Source: Oopsacas minuta (lineage: Eukaryota; Porifera; Hexactinellida; Lyssacinosida; Leucopsacidae). Taken from it: a stretch of DNA of 64,000 nt. Positions 11,939 through 25,700 of this stretch are shown in pieces. Under the pieces are notes generated by a model. It did no database searches. It was not told the DNA's origin and was given only the letters and a program-made list of their open reading frames with translations. Within the stretch, counting starts at the first letter, position 1. The number at the start of each line of letters is the position of its first letter. Position numbers and translations under genes: made by a program. The stretch lies in assembly GCA_024704765.1 (NCBI GenBank), contig JAKMXF010000177.1:372001-436000 (forward strand). Reading direction: 5' to 3'.

Positions 11939-12290
11939 ATGGGGAATTCTTTGTCAAACTATGCAATGATTTCACCAACTCTCTACGATTGATCTGAACT
12001 TTGCACACTGCAAGTCGGTTATCAGTATAATATCTTGAAAGTTACAATACATTCCATCTGACAGTTTCAAGAAAATCAATTTTGAATTTACAAAAATTTC
12101 TCAAAAAATTCGAAAGTCGGGCATTTTTGAAATTAGGCCCCGAAAAATGTTTTAATATCTTTGATAAAAAGTGTTAATCAACTTAAAAGTTGCTAATTAG
12201 GTGAATTAAACATCACAGAACATGATAGATTCATTGTTGAACTGATTTGGCATAATTTTCTAAGAATTATTTTAGGTTGAACTTGGTACA
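11939..12290 (+). repeat. Dispersed repeat, direct partner at 47279-47610
   Basis: The segment starting ggggaattctttgtcaaac and running through cactgcaagtcggttatcag to gcataattttctaagaa recurs in the same orientation at 47279-47610 with moderate divergence. No open frame or terminal inverted repeat was found. Class unknown. Confidence 0.7.
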
Positions 12291-15200
12291 GGCTCACTTA
12301 CAAATTCGCTAGACTTTCTATAATAAAACGCAATTAATCTGTATATATACATGTTTGTAAGTCAAGAATTGATTGAAGAAACTGGAAGATTATTCTCTTC
12401 ATGGAAATTTTCGAGAATAGAAAAGGTTATAGGATCTAATTAATATAATTTGTAGCATGATCCAATTTGGCGGATTTTTCAACAATATTCTTCTAGGCCC
12501 AGGGTGGTGATAATTTTTTTCACTATTTTTTGGAGCTATTTTATAATCCCGGCGCTTATTCAGGGAAATACACTAAACATTTTCTTAACAAACATTGGTG
12601 CAAACAGCCCCGGAGAAAGAGATAGGTATCCTTATCCGAGCACCTGCCCCCCCAAAAACACTAATTGTTGGAGTGAATTTTGTCCGGTTTTGGACTATTG
12701 AAAACCATGCAACCCTAGGTCTACTTTCCCAACAATTATGCCTGATCTCTTATCCTTAAGGGTAAATGTGAGCGAAGCGTACCCAAAAATTAATTGTTTG
12801 TAATTTGAGTTCATTAACGTAATAATTGAATAACACGAACATTCCAGATAGTGTAAAAATCCTGAGGAGGTATACATCCCCAATCACCCTACAGGATCCG
12901 CTACTGGTGGGGGCCCTAAGCGGTTCCCAACCTTTTTCACCCATAGACAGGGGCGTACCGTGACCATTTTGAGTGGGGGGGGGGGGGTGTAACTTCATGG
13001 ATTTACTGATGAACATACATTGCTCTATACGTGGAGGCAGATAGATCATATATTTCACAATTTCCCTGACCTGAAATAGGAATTCAGCAGGACAGCAACC
13101 GCTTAAGCTACGAATGTTAACTGCAACGACGATACTAATGTAAAAATACTATAAATGTGTAAATATCTTATATATTAATACTCAATGGTATTTTTTTGTC
13201 CAAGTTGAGTGAGAAACTGGTAATAGCTACAGACTTGAAATTTGGCATGTGTATGTAGAATGGTTCAACTTAGAACAAGTTCTGATTTCAAAGCGGAATC
13301 TTAACTAATTTCTGGGAAAAGGTGTCAAAACCTTCTACCCCATGCATTTTAATGGTATATAAACCCATCAGATTTGAGGGTTTACTCATACTAATTAAAT
13401 CTCAATTTACTAATCAAATTCTAATTAAATTCTACCAATTAACGATTGAATTAGGGGAATACATTGAAATTTATTCAATGGAATATACTTCAAATTGTGC
13501 TTAGTCTTGTAATCGAATTCATCTCAACGTTACATAGTAGACATCGAATGTTGAATCGGTTTGTCCGCTCTTTTGGAGGCATATTGACAGAGACTATCAG
13601 TCTAATCTAAGCTTTAGTGAAATATTTACAAACTAGATATTAATCGATCAGTTTTACCGACGACCCAGGAAATACCGACCAGATAAGCGAAAAGTAGGGA
13701 GTGTTACACCCCCACAGGCCCCGTACTGTACGCCCCTTCCTGTAGACCCCATATACCAATTTTGACACATTCTGTATACCCCCTCTCATAGACTCCAATA
13801 GATCCTATGGCCTGCTGTCGTCCGTGGACCACAGGTTGGGAATCGCTGCTAGAGTAATAATTCAAATTGGTGATTGTAGTAGATGTCAGGACTGACACAT
13901 TGAGTACCATAATGATGACGTCATCATGGTGATGGTGATGACAAAGCCAAATTTTAAAAAATTAAGTGAATAATGAGTGTTTGCACTTAGTCACAAATTT
14001 TTTATATTTTTGCTAAGTCAACATGACGTCACGGAATACTAGAATGCTTATAACTCCACTTTTATAACAGATAAAGTAATACTTACAATTGATGAAGTAT
14101 AGTACATGTCAAATGGGATACATTTCTTATAATAATAATGACGTCACCATATTGGAGTAATGGTGAAACAGCAAAATTTAATTTGATATTTCAAAATTTT
14201 TAAATAAATTGCGAGTATGTGTGCATTTTCGTTTTCCGTATCCGCTCGATAGCCCTCACCATTTATGATTAAGAGCTGAACATTTCAATTTGAACTGTAG
14301 ATTTACACCTCAGCGTATGATTTTCTATCTGACAAAATTTACCACCTTTGTGCCAGTTTTAATTTCCGATTGAAATTGTATTTACTTCTGGAAAATTACA
14401 TAAGTAGTTTGACATGCATATGCAATTTCGTGTAACTAATGGGAGTAGAAGGACTGTCATATATTTGATCCCATAGGCGCCAAAATTGGGGGGTTTCACC
14501 CCCTGGCAAAGGAAACACTCAAGGTATGTTCTCCCTGATCAGTAACATACCACTGAGACTATTTCATCTAATTCTCTTCTAATGCATCCTCAATTAAAGA
14601 ATTCCGATCCTGGCTGAAATTTTAATTGGCGTTCCCGGCTCCGATCCTAAATTCTAAAAGGATCTCACGATCAAATTTACGATCCTCAAATTGATAATCC
14701 ATTTTTTGAAATACAGTTGAATATTTTGAACACTATAGCTGGACGTTTCGATTCTAAGTTACGATATGATTATTTATTTATTCATAAATAGGCGGTATAG
14801 CATTTCAAAATCTGCTACCATGTATATTTAAGCGATTTTATGTAGGTGTTTGAGCCACGCAACATATGTGATCTTTAGTGTTCATACAAACTTTTTTATT
14901 ATTAACCTTATATTTATACATTTTAACCTTATGAACAGAAAATTAACACCCCCTGAAGTTCGGGAGTTTCGGCGCCAATGTTTGATACCCTAATGTCGGT
15001 CCTGCAGGACTATATGTGGCGCCATGGATGATCCCCCTGCAGTGCAATGTACCCCGTACCCATGTGCTACCAAAAACTGAAAAACAAGGAATCCAGCCCT
15101 GAGGGGGGTCCCGATCCTGGGAGGGGTGAAAGAAAATCTAGAATTTAAATAAGCGGTAGGATCCGTTTATCCGGACCCTTAGAGTACTTTCGGATAGTAT

Positions 15201-15291
15201 CTACTTTTCTCAAAAACGGATCATCAATTTTGTAGAAATTGTATAGCAAAAATAATCTGACAAGAATTACTTCAGTTAGTATGTACTATTT

Positions 15292-15590
15292 TTAGTGCAG
15301 CTCCTATAGGGAGATGCCCTAATCACATGGACGATATGCAACGTACGTAAGTCCTGGCGGCTGTGCAAAATCGAGCAGTTCAATTAACATGAAAATTGGC
15401 ATACATGTACATTTTAGTCGGAGATTTGCACCTCGGGTATGAATTGTTTCTAAAGTGATTATTTCACACCTTTTGGTGATTAATCATATTTTCACACCTT
15501 TCTATGTAAAATACATAAGCAAGCTAGAGATTAGGTTTCAACATGTTTGCAGGGGTAATTGGGTGCGTAGAGTCCGATTTTGGGAATTTC
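15292..15590 (-). repeat. Inverted copy of the repeat at 4667-4985
   Basis: Runs from ttagtgcagctcctatagg through agtcggagatttgcacctc and ccttttggtgattaatca to aattgggtgcgtagagtc. Read on the - strand it follows the order of the copy at 4667-4985. Confidence 0.7.
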
Positions 15591-15910
15591 AGAGTCTGAA
15601 AGTTACAATTTTACAGATTAATCATATGAATAATCATATTTCACACCTTTTTACATATAGAGATTTCGTTTTACTGCTAGTAAGGGATCCTCGAGTATGT
15701 AGATTTCAATTTTGACATTTTCAACTTTATATCTAACTGATTTATCATATGATTAATAGTATTTCACACCTTCTGGTATATTTTCAAATCATACTGGAGA
15801 TTTCGTATTAACTGCTATTCATGGGTAATCGAGCATGTAGATTACAAAATTAATATTTCGAAATTATATCTACATTATTAATCATATTTTCACATCTTTT
15901 TGTACATAAT
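15479..15910 (+). repeat. Degenerate tandem repeat, unit about 120-150 bp
   Basis: The words taatcatatttt/atttcacacctttt recur near 15479, 15628, 15749 and 15877. Each except the last is followed by agagatttcg or similar and a gggtaatcgagtatgtaga-like word. Spacings are about 149, 121 and 128 bases. The first unit overlaps the dispersed repeat at 15292-15590. Confidence 0.55.
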
Positions 15911-16354
15911 TCAAAAGTTAGACAGGGGATAATTGTAGGATAATTATTCCGAATTTTATTCATAGGATTTGGGGATAGAATATGACATACATTAGGGGAC
16001 GAACAATATTAATATACTAAAATATTTATCAGATCCAGGAGCCCAAAATCAGTCAGGTCCGGTGCATTGCGGCATTTACACGGTCCCTGAAAAGAACAAA
16101 AATGCATAACCCTGAGCTGCACTACTGGTCTGTCTGCTGGAATTATTTGTATCGCTAGGGCGGACGTCTTATCCGAGTTCTACTGTACTTTAGTTGGCCC
16201 CAGAGATGGAAACGATAGTTTGCATACTGTACATGTTTGGAAGTAGATTTAGCCTTAACGTTAAAGGTTGTCAAAAGCCTTAGATGTTTCATTATTAATC
16301 CAATAATTAGCCTCCTCGGTGACATGCACCGCCGTGCCGTGTATTAAGTAGGTC

Positions 16355-16798
16355 ATGATCAGTGGTGACTTGAGTTTACTCAAAATTTATCGAATATTTT
16401 TAATAATTTTCTTATGTTTTTTAGTTTTATACTCAATATGGCCAAGAAGGGGTAGTCTCCTCGGAGGAGCAAGAGTTGTATTATATGGCAATAACTTTGC
16501 AGACGACTTGTTTTTTGAAACAAATGAAATAGAATTCGGAGGTAGTAGATGCCAACTTATCGAGTTTGCTTGCTCAAAGTATGTCGCTCAATGTGTTACC
16601 GGACCATATGGTGACTATAGATATAACCATACTGGTGAACCAAGCGCAACTTGCGGAGAACTTCCTTTCAGTCACTATGACGAGCTGAATGTATTTAATG
16701 TCTACAATCCAGAAACGAAGATAACTACAAATGGTAGAACTTATACAACTACATCTGGACATAAAACTTTTGATTACTTGGATAACTACACCCCAAAG
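16355..16798 (+). other. PKHD1L1: Exon 1 of the fibrocystin-L-like gene
   Basis: Codes 148 residues: hydrophobic signal sequence (IFLIIFLCFLVLY) then the first IPT/TIG repeat. A stop codon lies two codons upstream in frame, supporting the ATG at 16355. The donor is AAG/gtagtc in phase 0. The next intron is only 68 bp. Confidence 0.85.
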
Positions 16799-19700
16799 GT
16801 AGTCATTTTTCTGGCTCATTAATAAATTTCTTCTTTCCGATACTTAAACTTCCGAATTTAATTTAGTTGAATCACTTCTTTCCATCATCCGCATCAAATG
16901 GTGATGTTATTGAAATATGGCTAAATGACATTAACAATTGGGACCCTTCTGTAATGCAAAGAATCCTGATAGGGAATCAAGTATGCGAGCTGATCAATCC
17001 TGAAACAAATTCGGTAGGTTATATACCATAGCATTCAATACATAAGGCAATGGCCGGCTTAACAATTTTGGACTTGTAGTGCAGCAGATTATCTCAAGAT
17101 ATGGATAGTTTTGTGCATTTTAGGAGGGGAGCGAGATAAGTTTTGTTGTTGGATATGTTCTAAGCATGCTGCTAACTTCAAATGTGGCCACAAGTTAAAT
17201 CTACTCTATTCAACATCATAACCTTGTAGCTGAGCATCTTGAAATACCAAACCTTGGCTTAGTCTTCAGGGAGTGATTCATGATGGCGTATCCAAGTTTA
17301 ACCCCCAGTAACTCTGTCATAACTTCGTCTACCATCCTCTGAATATATATTTATCAAGCTTTCAAAATTTCATACTAATTCGAGCCTCGAGTACATTTTG
17401 TGATATTATTCACGACAATATAGCCTCCTTATAAAAACTTGTTCGTGAATCATGGTATTAATCACTTGCGTCCTTTACTTCATTGCCTCTGCTAGATGTT
17501 TTTTGGTTCGATATTCTCCAGTAGTCTTGCGTGATCGGAGAGCCAGACCTAGGGTCCTCTTCCAATGATTTACTTTTGGGCCTAAAGATTACACCCCTGG
17601 GACCTTTATAGATATGGCCAAATCGTCATGCATCGATATCTAACTTCCCGTGCTCTGATGGTACATTTTGATGTCATATCTCAAACATTTATGACGCAAT
17701 CATCAATTATGCCATATATGGTCATTTTCAAGGTTGCGCAATAATTGTCTGAGATATGACACCAAAGTGTAATATCAGGCTATTCCCTGATCACACTCGA
17801 CTTCGCATACTCGGTATGCGATGTTCAATATATAGAACCTGTTTGCAAGACGATTTGACCATATCTCTAAAGTTGTCAAGTTATAGTTAAGCTTTGACCA
17901 AAATATGCTATCCGTAATCACTTACAATAACTCTCCACGGTATCCGATTTTGACCTGACACAATTTGCCACTTTTGTGCCACTTTTAAAATTTCCATTAT
18001 GAATCGTATTAAGTTTATGAACTGGACTTAGTACATATACATTGAGTTGATTATAAAACAATAATTATCGACACATTAGACACAATTTAGGTGAAGTCAT
18101 TAACTAAAATTTGAAACAGGAATAACTATATAACGATTGTAGCTTGAGTAATATTTCCAATTGACGAGGAGTAGTAGATTTATATAATGGTCATCATAGT
18201 GGCGGTGTTGATGACAAAGCAAAATTTGAGATTTCGAAATTTCGACAAAATATGAGTGTTGGCAAAAATTCACAAAAACTGTTTTGAATTGTCACAAGTT
18301 ACCTATTGAGAATACTTAGATTAAATCATAGTTTCTCGGGGAAATTTAGTTTTTGCAGGCTTTTTGCGGACCGAAAATATTCACCCAGGCTTTGTGCGGG
18401 CCAGGCCGCGGTTAGAAATGTCGGCCCGCGTGCAACTCTGGGTTCATCATATTTTATGTTAATCCTTTCAAAGTACAAACCCAGAAACAAATTTGTTTAG
18501 TTGTGAATATATTGTTAACTAATGACCTCTCTTGGCTAGAATTACGGTTATGCAAGATGTTCTGGCCGTTGGTGTCTCAAGATAAAATGCCGAGTTAACA
18601 ATCTAGACTCTGGATTATACAATGTGGAGGTGACTACTTCAGACTTCGGAATTGCTTGGCCTACGACCTTATCCTTTCAGATTTTAGATGACTGTTGTGG
18701 ATTTGCACATATTGAGATCATTCCAAGTAAGATTATTGTAGAGCAGTATTCCGTTGAGTATGACCACACAGAAACACATCACTTATCAATACTGTGATAG
18801 TAATCACTCTATCGTTAATAGCCCCTCGGACGTAGTGAATCCTTCAAGTACTCATTCAAAGGCTCATGTTGCCCAAACTCGGCCCGAATACTCTTAAGTC
18901 AAATAGAACCCCAACCAACATTTACGCTGAATTCGAAAAGAAAATGCAGCAATGGCACCCAAACATTGTTCGATTGGATTGGCAACCCTAGTTTCAGGCC
19001 AAGCCAAAATGTAAAATGTCCAGGTTTTGTTAACCATATTTATACAAATGTCATATCAGGCCCAGCGGAAGCAAATTAAGAGTGCTCAGGCCTGTCCAAT
19101 ATAGTTTTACAGGCCTCAGCAAAGAGTGATCAGGCAATTGGCTCGGTTCCACCGGGTTTTGCATATCAAGCCAAAGAACAAATCCGACTAAAATACGGCA
19201 TTTAAACGGGGGGGCACACAAAGTAGTTACGGCACTGCAGTGAACAGCGTATGCAGACTTACACTGAAAGCCTGCAACAGTTGTTGCGATTTTCAGAATT
19301 GCGAAATTATTTTCGAAATCACATACCATAAATACTTTCCAACGGACAAACAAACAGACCGAAAATTTTTGAGGTCTAATAATATAGAGTAATAAAATTA
19401 ACAAATCTCTTGTTTATAGATATTGTCTCAGTATCTCCTTCTCATGGATCAATTCTGGGTGGTGCTATGGTTTCTATAAATGGTGATGGTTTTGGAGATG
19501 ATGTCCACTCAATCAGTGTCAATATAGGTGGGATTGATTGCATAGTTCAAAGAGTTTCAAATTCCAAAATCGTCTGTGTTACTGGTAGTTATACAATAGC
19601 TTCAAACATAAATGAGTCTATCCTCTATCCAGGTAATAAGTTTGATTAATGAAATTTATGAATATTTCAGACTGTAACGCTTTGGTCCTGGTGCAATTAC

Positions 19701-22700
19701 TGGTCCGGTTGTCCATAACTGCTCCGAGCCCGCAGCATGAGGGCTGTATCAATTCATTTTTTGAATGAGTTGGTTGTCATATTATGAATGAGTTGAATAA
19801 TTTGACAACACAAATCAAACCTGAAGGTATTCCAAGTAGGTCATTATTCGTCCCAGGAATTAGGAAGCATCTAGGAATCTAGATATACAAGTATATTTTG
19901 CCTCAACAGTGTCTGTAATAACTCAATAAATATGAGTTAAACTCATTGTTCCAGTTTAATCTTTTCTATAAAATTAGTTGGTAAAATCTATTCATTTTTT
20001 TGAATGAGTTGGTAGACAGAAAATGAGGTGATATACCAACTCAAACGAATTGATTCAGTCTTACAGGGCGTCCCGCCGGGTGCAGATTAGGAAACTATGC
20101 GCACGAAGATTTATGGATTTTTCGATTGAAATTAATTGAAACGCAAACCGTAAGACATTTAATATTTAGAGATTTCATTTGCAGGCATTTAAATAGTAAT
20201 TTTCCATCACATTAACATTGGGAGGGCTGTAATTCGGGGTGCAGCTAATGCGGGTAAATTTCTGAGGTCCCAGCGAATTCGGATTACGCAAACTTGACTA
20301 TATAGGCAATATTCTTAACGCGAACATTTGCTAAATCGATTTTGATTTCGCCTGACAGTTCGAGTTACTGGATGTTGACTGTATATATGTTGTATGTTCG
20401 GAATTAATTGAAGAAACTGGAGGGCCCCAAAGCTGATTTGGCCTGACTCTAACAATTTCCAGCCTTAGAATATAATTCTAACCTATGACGAAAGTAATAC
20501 ATAATTGGACACTGCTCAGCCATATGCAACATTTCAATTCGGTTAATATCGGTTAAGTCTGTACTTGTGAATTATGTCCCAGCACCATTTATACCAACTA
20601 TATGAATTATATGCAGAATAACGATGAACTTTGTATATTGTTTGTAATCAATTAGGAGCGCTCCCTTTAATGCTCTTCATCATGATGCAGCAGAAATTAG
20701 ATACAGTCAATGTCAACCCGATTAATTGGGACACATCGGTTCCCGGCGTTTGGTACCGATGAGTTCCCAATTAACCGAGAATTCTATTAATGATACTAAT
20801 CATACTACGTGGCAGAGTTTCTATTTTTTCAGTCGCAGACCCCCTACAGCCATTTCATCACTATATGGTGTAGCCACTCTCACCCAAAGTACCAACTTTG
20901 AAATTTTCCGATCCTTTGATGCAGTCCGTGAAACAATGTTGATAATAATCACTAATAAATAGAAAAATGTTGTCCCAATAAAGCGGAAATTTTGTCCCTA
21001 TTCAACATTATTTGTTCATTTACCTACCGAGCTTCTTTGAATTTGCTCAGATCAAAAGGAATTTCGTCTTATGTGAGACTAATTTTTCAATCGATTAGCG
21101 AAGCTTGTTCCAACTAATTAAGCGGAATTTGTCCCATTAACCGAAATTTTACTGTCCCAACTATACTATCACATAGCAGAGTGGCTCAGTCTTAGTATAT
21201 ATATCTACAGTTGAGCCTCTGAATAATGATCATGTTGGGGACATGATATCTGTCCGTTGTAGAGAATTGTCCTCTCCTCGGAGACTGCTTAAGTAGTAAT
21301 TACATGCTTGGCAAATTCAATCCGTGCCACGAGGTTTGTCCGTTGAAGGAGGTTGTCCGCTTCTCGGAGTGTCCGTTTTGGGAGACTCCACTGTACACTA
21401 TTAAAACGCAATTAATCCATATATATTTATGTGTATATATGCCTGTGTATCCAGAATTGATTGAATAAACTGGAAGACCCCTAGCGCTGATTTTTGGCAT
21501 ACAGGAGTATTTTGGGACTGGCTCGAACAAGTTCGAGTCTTGGACGAAAATTCACACCTATTTTTTGTAATTTCCAAGGGCTATCTTCTTTCTCAAAATA
21601 TCAATATATATTTTTTAGGCCATTTTTTCCTTCCAATATTTCATAACTTCGCCAATACGCCAGGTAGATTACCCCTTTTTGTAAATTGTAGTACGAAAAG
21701 AATGGGTTTGTCAGACTGTCACACTTCGCATACTACCTATCCCCTCCCCTTGTAGCGTTACTTAACGTTTGAACAGCCCCTAGTTAGAGAAAAAATATAT
21801 CAAAAATATAGTTGAAAATTTGTCGAAAAATATCCAATCGATAAATATTGACGATAATCCAATCGATAATCGATAATTTTCTCGATTGGATTGGATTAGC
21901 ATCCCTGGTTAGCAGCCAGGGTATATAGGCTTCATCAAGCTTTACCTAACTGCGCACCCTAAGTGTGTATAGATTAAATTTCTCGCAACCAAATGTACTA
22001 GAAAATGGGGATAGTACCGGATAAGATTCTGATTTCCCGCACGGCGCACCCCATAACTATATCTCAGAAATCCCGCTTTCCTGGGTGCGGCCGCACACAT
22101 ATGAAGGAATGTTAGCAGTCCTGGTCTGGACCCCGAAAGCGGTGGATCCCTGGCAAAGTGCACTGTTTTCGCCCCAATTTTATTCTATATATTTGGCTTA
22201 TTGGCTATATGGTTGTATGACATGGATATTGTACATAATTCGATTAATTGCAATCTGTTTATTGCATTATATTTTCTAGGAGGTCATGGAGTTACTCGAT
22301 ATAGCTACCAGGATATCTCAACGATATATTTGAATAATTTACGAGATAGTAGCAAGTACCCCGATAATCCAGATGGCGTTTCTATATTGCCATGGTTTGA
22401 ATCTCATTCGACTAATTTCCTAAGTAATTTCGGTGAACGCTTAGAAGCATTCTTCACCCCTTGTTCATCGGGATATTATTCATTTATAATTTCAGGTGAT
22501 GATCAACATGAATTATTCTTCTCTACACCCCAAAACTATAGTAATATTAATAAGATCGCCAGTAGTGTCAGTTATACTCGGTTTCGTGATTATCGTACTA
22601 AATCCTCCAAAATGTGGTTAAATTATAATCAATCATATTTTTTACGAGCAGAATTTAAGGAGAGTTACGGTTCTGACCATGTCACCGTTGGAGTTATAAA

Positions 22701-25700
22701 ACATAATACTGAGTTAACATACTTTGATACGGAACAAGTCTCCATAGAGAATCAGACAGTTTCTATTAGAACAGAATATTTGCAAGAAGTGCAGAGTCTC
22801 TCTATTAATATATCAAATACGGTAAACACTCAAGATAATCCAAATTTCACACTTAGTTTAGGAGGAAAATCTACTCTCAAAATAGATGGTTTGTCATTTG
22901 TAATGTATTCCGGTCAAGAATGTTACAACGAAATTGATGGTATTGATTACAGAGGGAATGTATCCACAACCAGAGAAGGAGTCAAATGTCAGAATTGGGT
23001 GCATACTTCGCCTAACACTTTAATGGAGAATACAGAAACAAACGGAGTTGGTGATCACAATTATTGCCGTAATCCAGACAGCTCACCTGGTGGCCCGTGG
23101 TGTTATTTTGATTCAAAACCTGGTAGAGATTATTGTAACATTGATTACTGTATTAAAGATGCTCTTCTCTATCTTTTTACAGCTCAATGTAAAGATCATG
23201 AATATAACTCAGATGACGATGTAATGCTTTTCGACTTTGAGGATAATGACATATTAATTCCTAACTACCAATTCTCATTCGTGCAAGATTCAATCACATT
23301 AGCTGATTCATATTGTGGTCGGAATTCATTTAAATTCCAAACAAGTGAAAAGAAGTTATATACCTTTAATACAGATGATAAACCTCTCATTTCTGAAGCA
23401 AAGTATCTTTGTATGGCATATAAAATTCCCCGAGATCATCCTCTTGTAATTTCATTCGAAATACTTGAGAGAGAGGACTATTATCGTTGGTTCTCTTTCA
23501 TTTCTTCCACTTCTACGAATTCTGGTGACCTAGTTCCCACGGAAAATATACGCGTTCATTTAATAGAAACTCTTTATGATGACTATAATTGGCATTATGG
23601 CTGTTTTGATATATTTAATAGTTTACAACTTTCAGAAAGTCCTCTATCTATGGAAATACGTCATCTTATGAGGAAAATTGAGCTACAAAGCATTGTAAAT
23701 ACAATATCCTCTATGTATATAGATGTCTTATCACTCTCTTATATTAATAAATCAGTAAAACAACTCTACCCTGCTATCCATCCAAATGGCATTATAGTAT
23801 CCAATTTAACAATTGAAATTGATAAGTTCATCTACAATAGCTCAAATCTAACTAATTTCAATTTCACTTTTACAACAACTGACTGTAACAGCGGCATACC
23901 ATTAATACAAGTAAATGCTTCAAATGACTTGATGTTGGTTGAAACAAAACGAATTCAAACTGCAAGCCAGCCTATTAGAGGAAATTTCTCTATCATGATT
24001 AATTCCTCCTACAACTATTCTTTGATTGATATACAGTACGATGTAAATGCTGTGGAATTCCTCAGTCTAATAGAAGATGAGTTCGATGTTGGTAATGCAA
24101 ATGGAGGAATAGCCTATAGTGAAAATTTATGTCGTGAGAGAAAATTTTGGATAAGTTTTTATAATCTTTCAGGAGATTTAGACCCTATTATAGTGGATTC
24201 AACAAACTTGAATGGAAATAACGTGTCTATAGAGGTGAATGAAGTTACTCCAGGTGGACTAATCATTGCTCCCATACCTGGTAGTATGCTCCGAACTGTT
24301 AGCCGTAAGCCTCAGATCGTGATTAAGAAAGATGGTATGTATGCTAGTTGCAAAGGTCCAAATACGCAGAATCAGCACAATTCACTTCTTGTGGGCACAA
24401 GTTTAGATTGGTGTGACTATTCTTATTCTAATATATCTCAACCGTTAATAACCTCAATCAGTCCTATCATTACCTGTGTCAATACATTGTTAACAATTAC
24501 AGGCACTTCTTTTGGGTATTTAAGTGAAGATATTTCTATTTTAATCGGATCAAGTAAATGTAATATCAAATCTATCTCAAATGTCAACATCACTTGTATC
24601 GTTCCTCATAGTGTTGGAGGTCTCCAAAGTGTAGTGTTAACTAAATTATCTTTTGGAAATATGCCTTCTGATGGTGAGTTTAAAGTTGATAATTGTTTTA
24701 CTCTTGTTAGCATTAGTCATACAGTTGGCAGTGTAAGAGGAGGATTGCTATTAACAATAGAAGCTACCAATGGCTTTATCCAATTTCCTCAAGAAGACTT
24801 ATTGTTTTCAATGCAAATTGAGATGGCCAATAAAACGTGTCATCTAGTGTCAAGTAACCACACACATGCCCTATGTTTGACACCGCCTTCCATTTCTCAA
24901 ACAGTCAATATCACGGTTAAGCTGCTAAATAATAATGGAGTTGTAATCGCAAATGAAACTCTCACTCAAGTTTTCACATACAGTTTGGCTGATACTCCTA
25001 ATGTTACTACAATAAATAAATCTAGTGGATCAATTCTTGGCGGGGATATTGTAACGCTATATATAACATTTCTACCAAGTGACAATTTTGAGGTACTATT
25101 TGCTGAAAACAAAGTAGAGATACTCAGTTACAATAGTACTTCTATAACCATATTAACTCCTCCTAACCCTCATGGAAATGTAAAAGTAGAAGTTATATTT
25201 AACAATTTCGGCTTGGCGAACGCTGATATATATTATGAATATATATTCTATGTTTGTGATATATCTCAATCAGCTGGTTCATTATTCGGTGGACAATCAT
25301 TAACTTTTACTGGTATGGGATTTTCGAGTGAAATGGAAATTATCATCGGATCGAAAAAATGTGATATTCAATCAATCTCCTCTACTGAAGTAATCTGTAC
25401 GACCCAATCAACACACTCATCTTATTCCATTCATAGGAATGTAGTTGGATATTATCCTAATACTATTGATAAATGGACCCCATCATTCTTAAAGATTTAT
25501 CCAGGTGATGAAGTGGTTTGGTATTGGTCTAATACTATCCCCAATGAGTATCTGGGAGTGTTTCTTACTTCAAGTCCTACTGCTATATCTCCACAAGTGA
25601 CAGAAGATCAATCAGGTGAAAGTTCTTCTGCCACCTACCAACATACTTTCCAAACTCCAGGAAATTTCTATTATATTGCAGGAACAGATGTCACGAATAC

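Larger units (their letters stand above)
11602..16354. other. Non-coding, repeat-rich stretch upstream of the fibrocystin-L gene
   Basis: About 4.7 kb without a believable gene. It holds a repeat at 11939-12290 (second copy at 47279-47610), a run of 13 G near 12977, short words around 14320-14400 (accacctttgtgccagtttt) that recur at 11785 and 17965, an inverted repeat copy at 15292-15590, a degenerate tandem array at 15479-15910, a solo pogo-like end at about 16160-16185, and near 16050-16120 a segment also found at 42340-42430. Open frames here are short and featureless. Confidence 0.6.

Noticed and set aside
22201-22279. ATG at 22201 as the start of an independent 4,748-residue protein
   Set aside because: A good acceptor at 22278-22279, phase-matched upstream exons with a signal peptide, and PA14 homology beginning exactly there favour a spliced exon.
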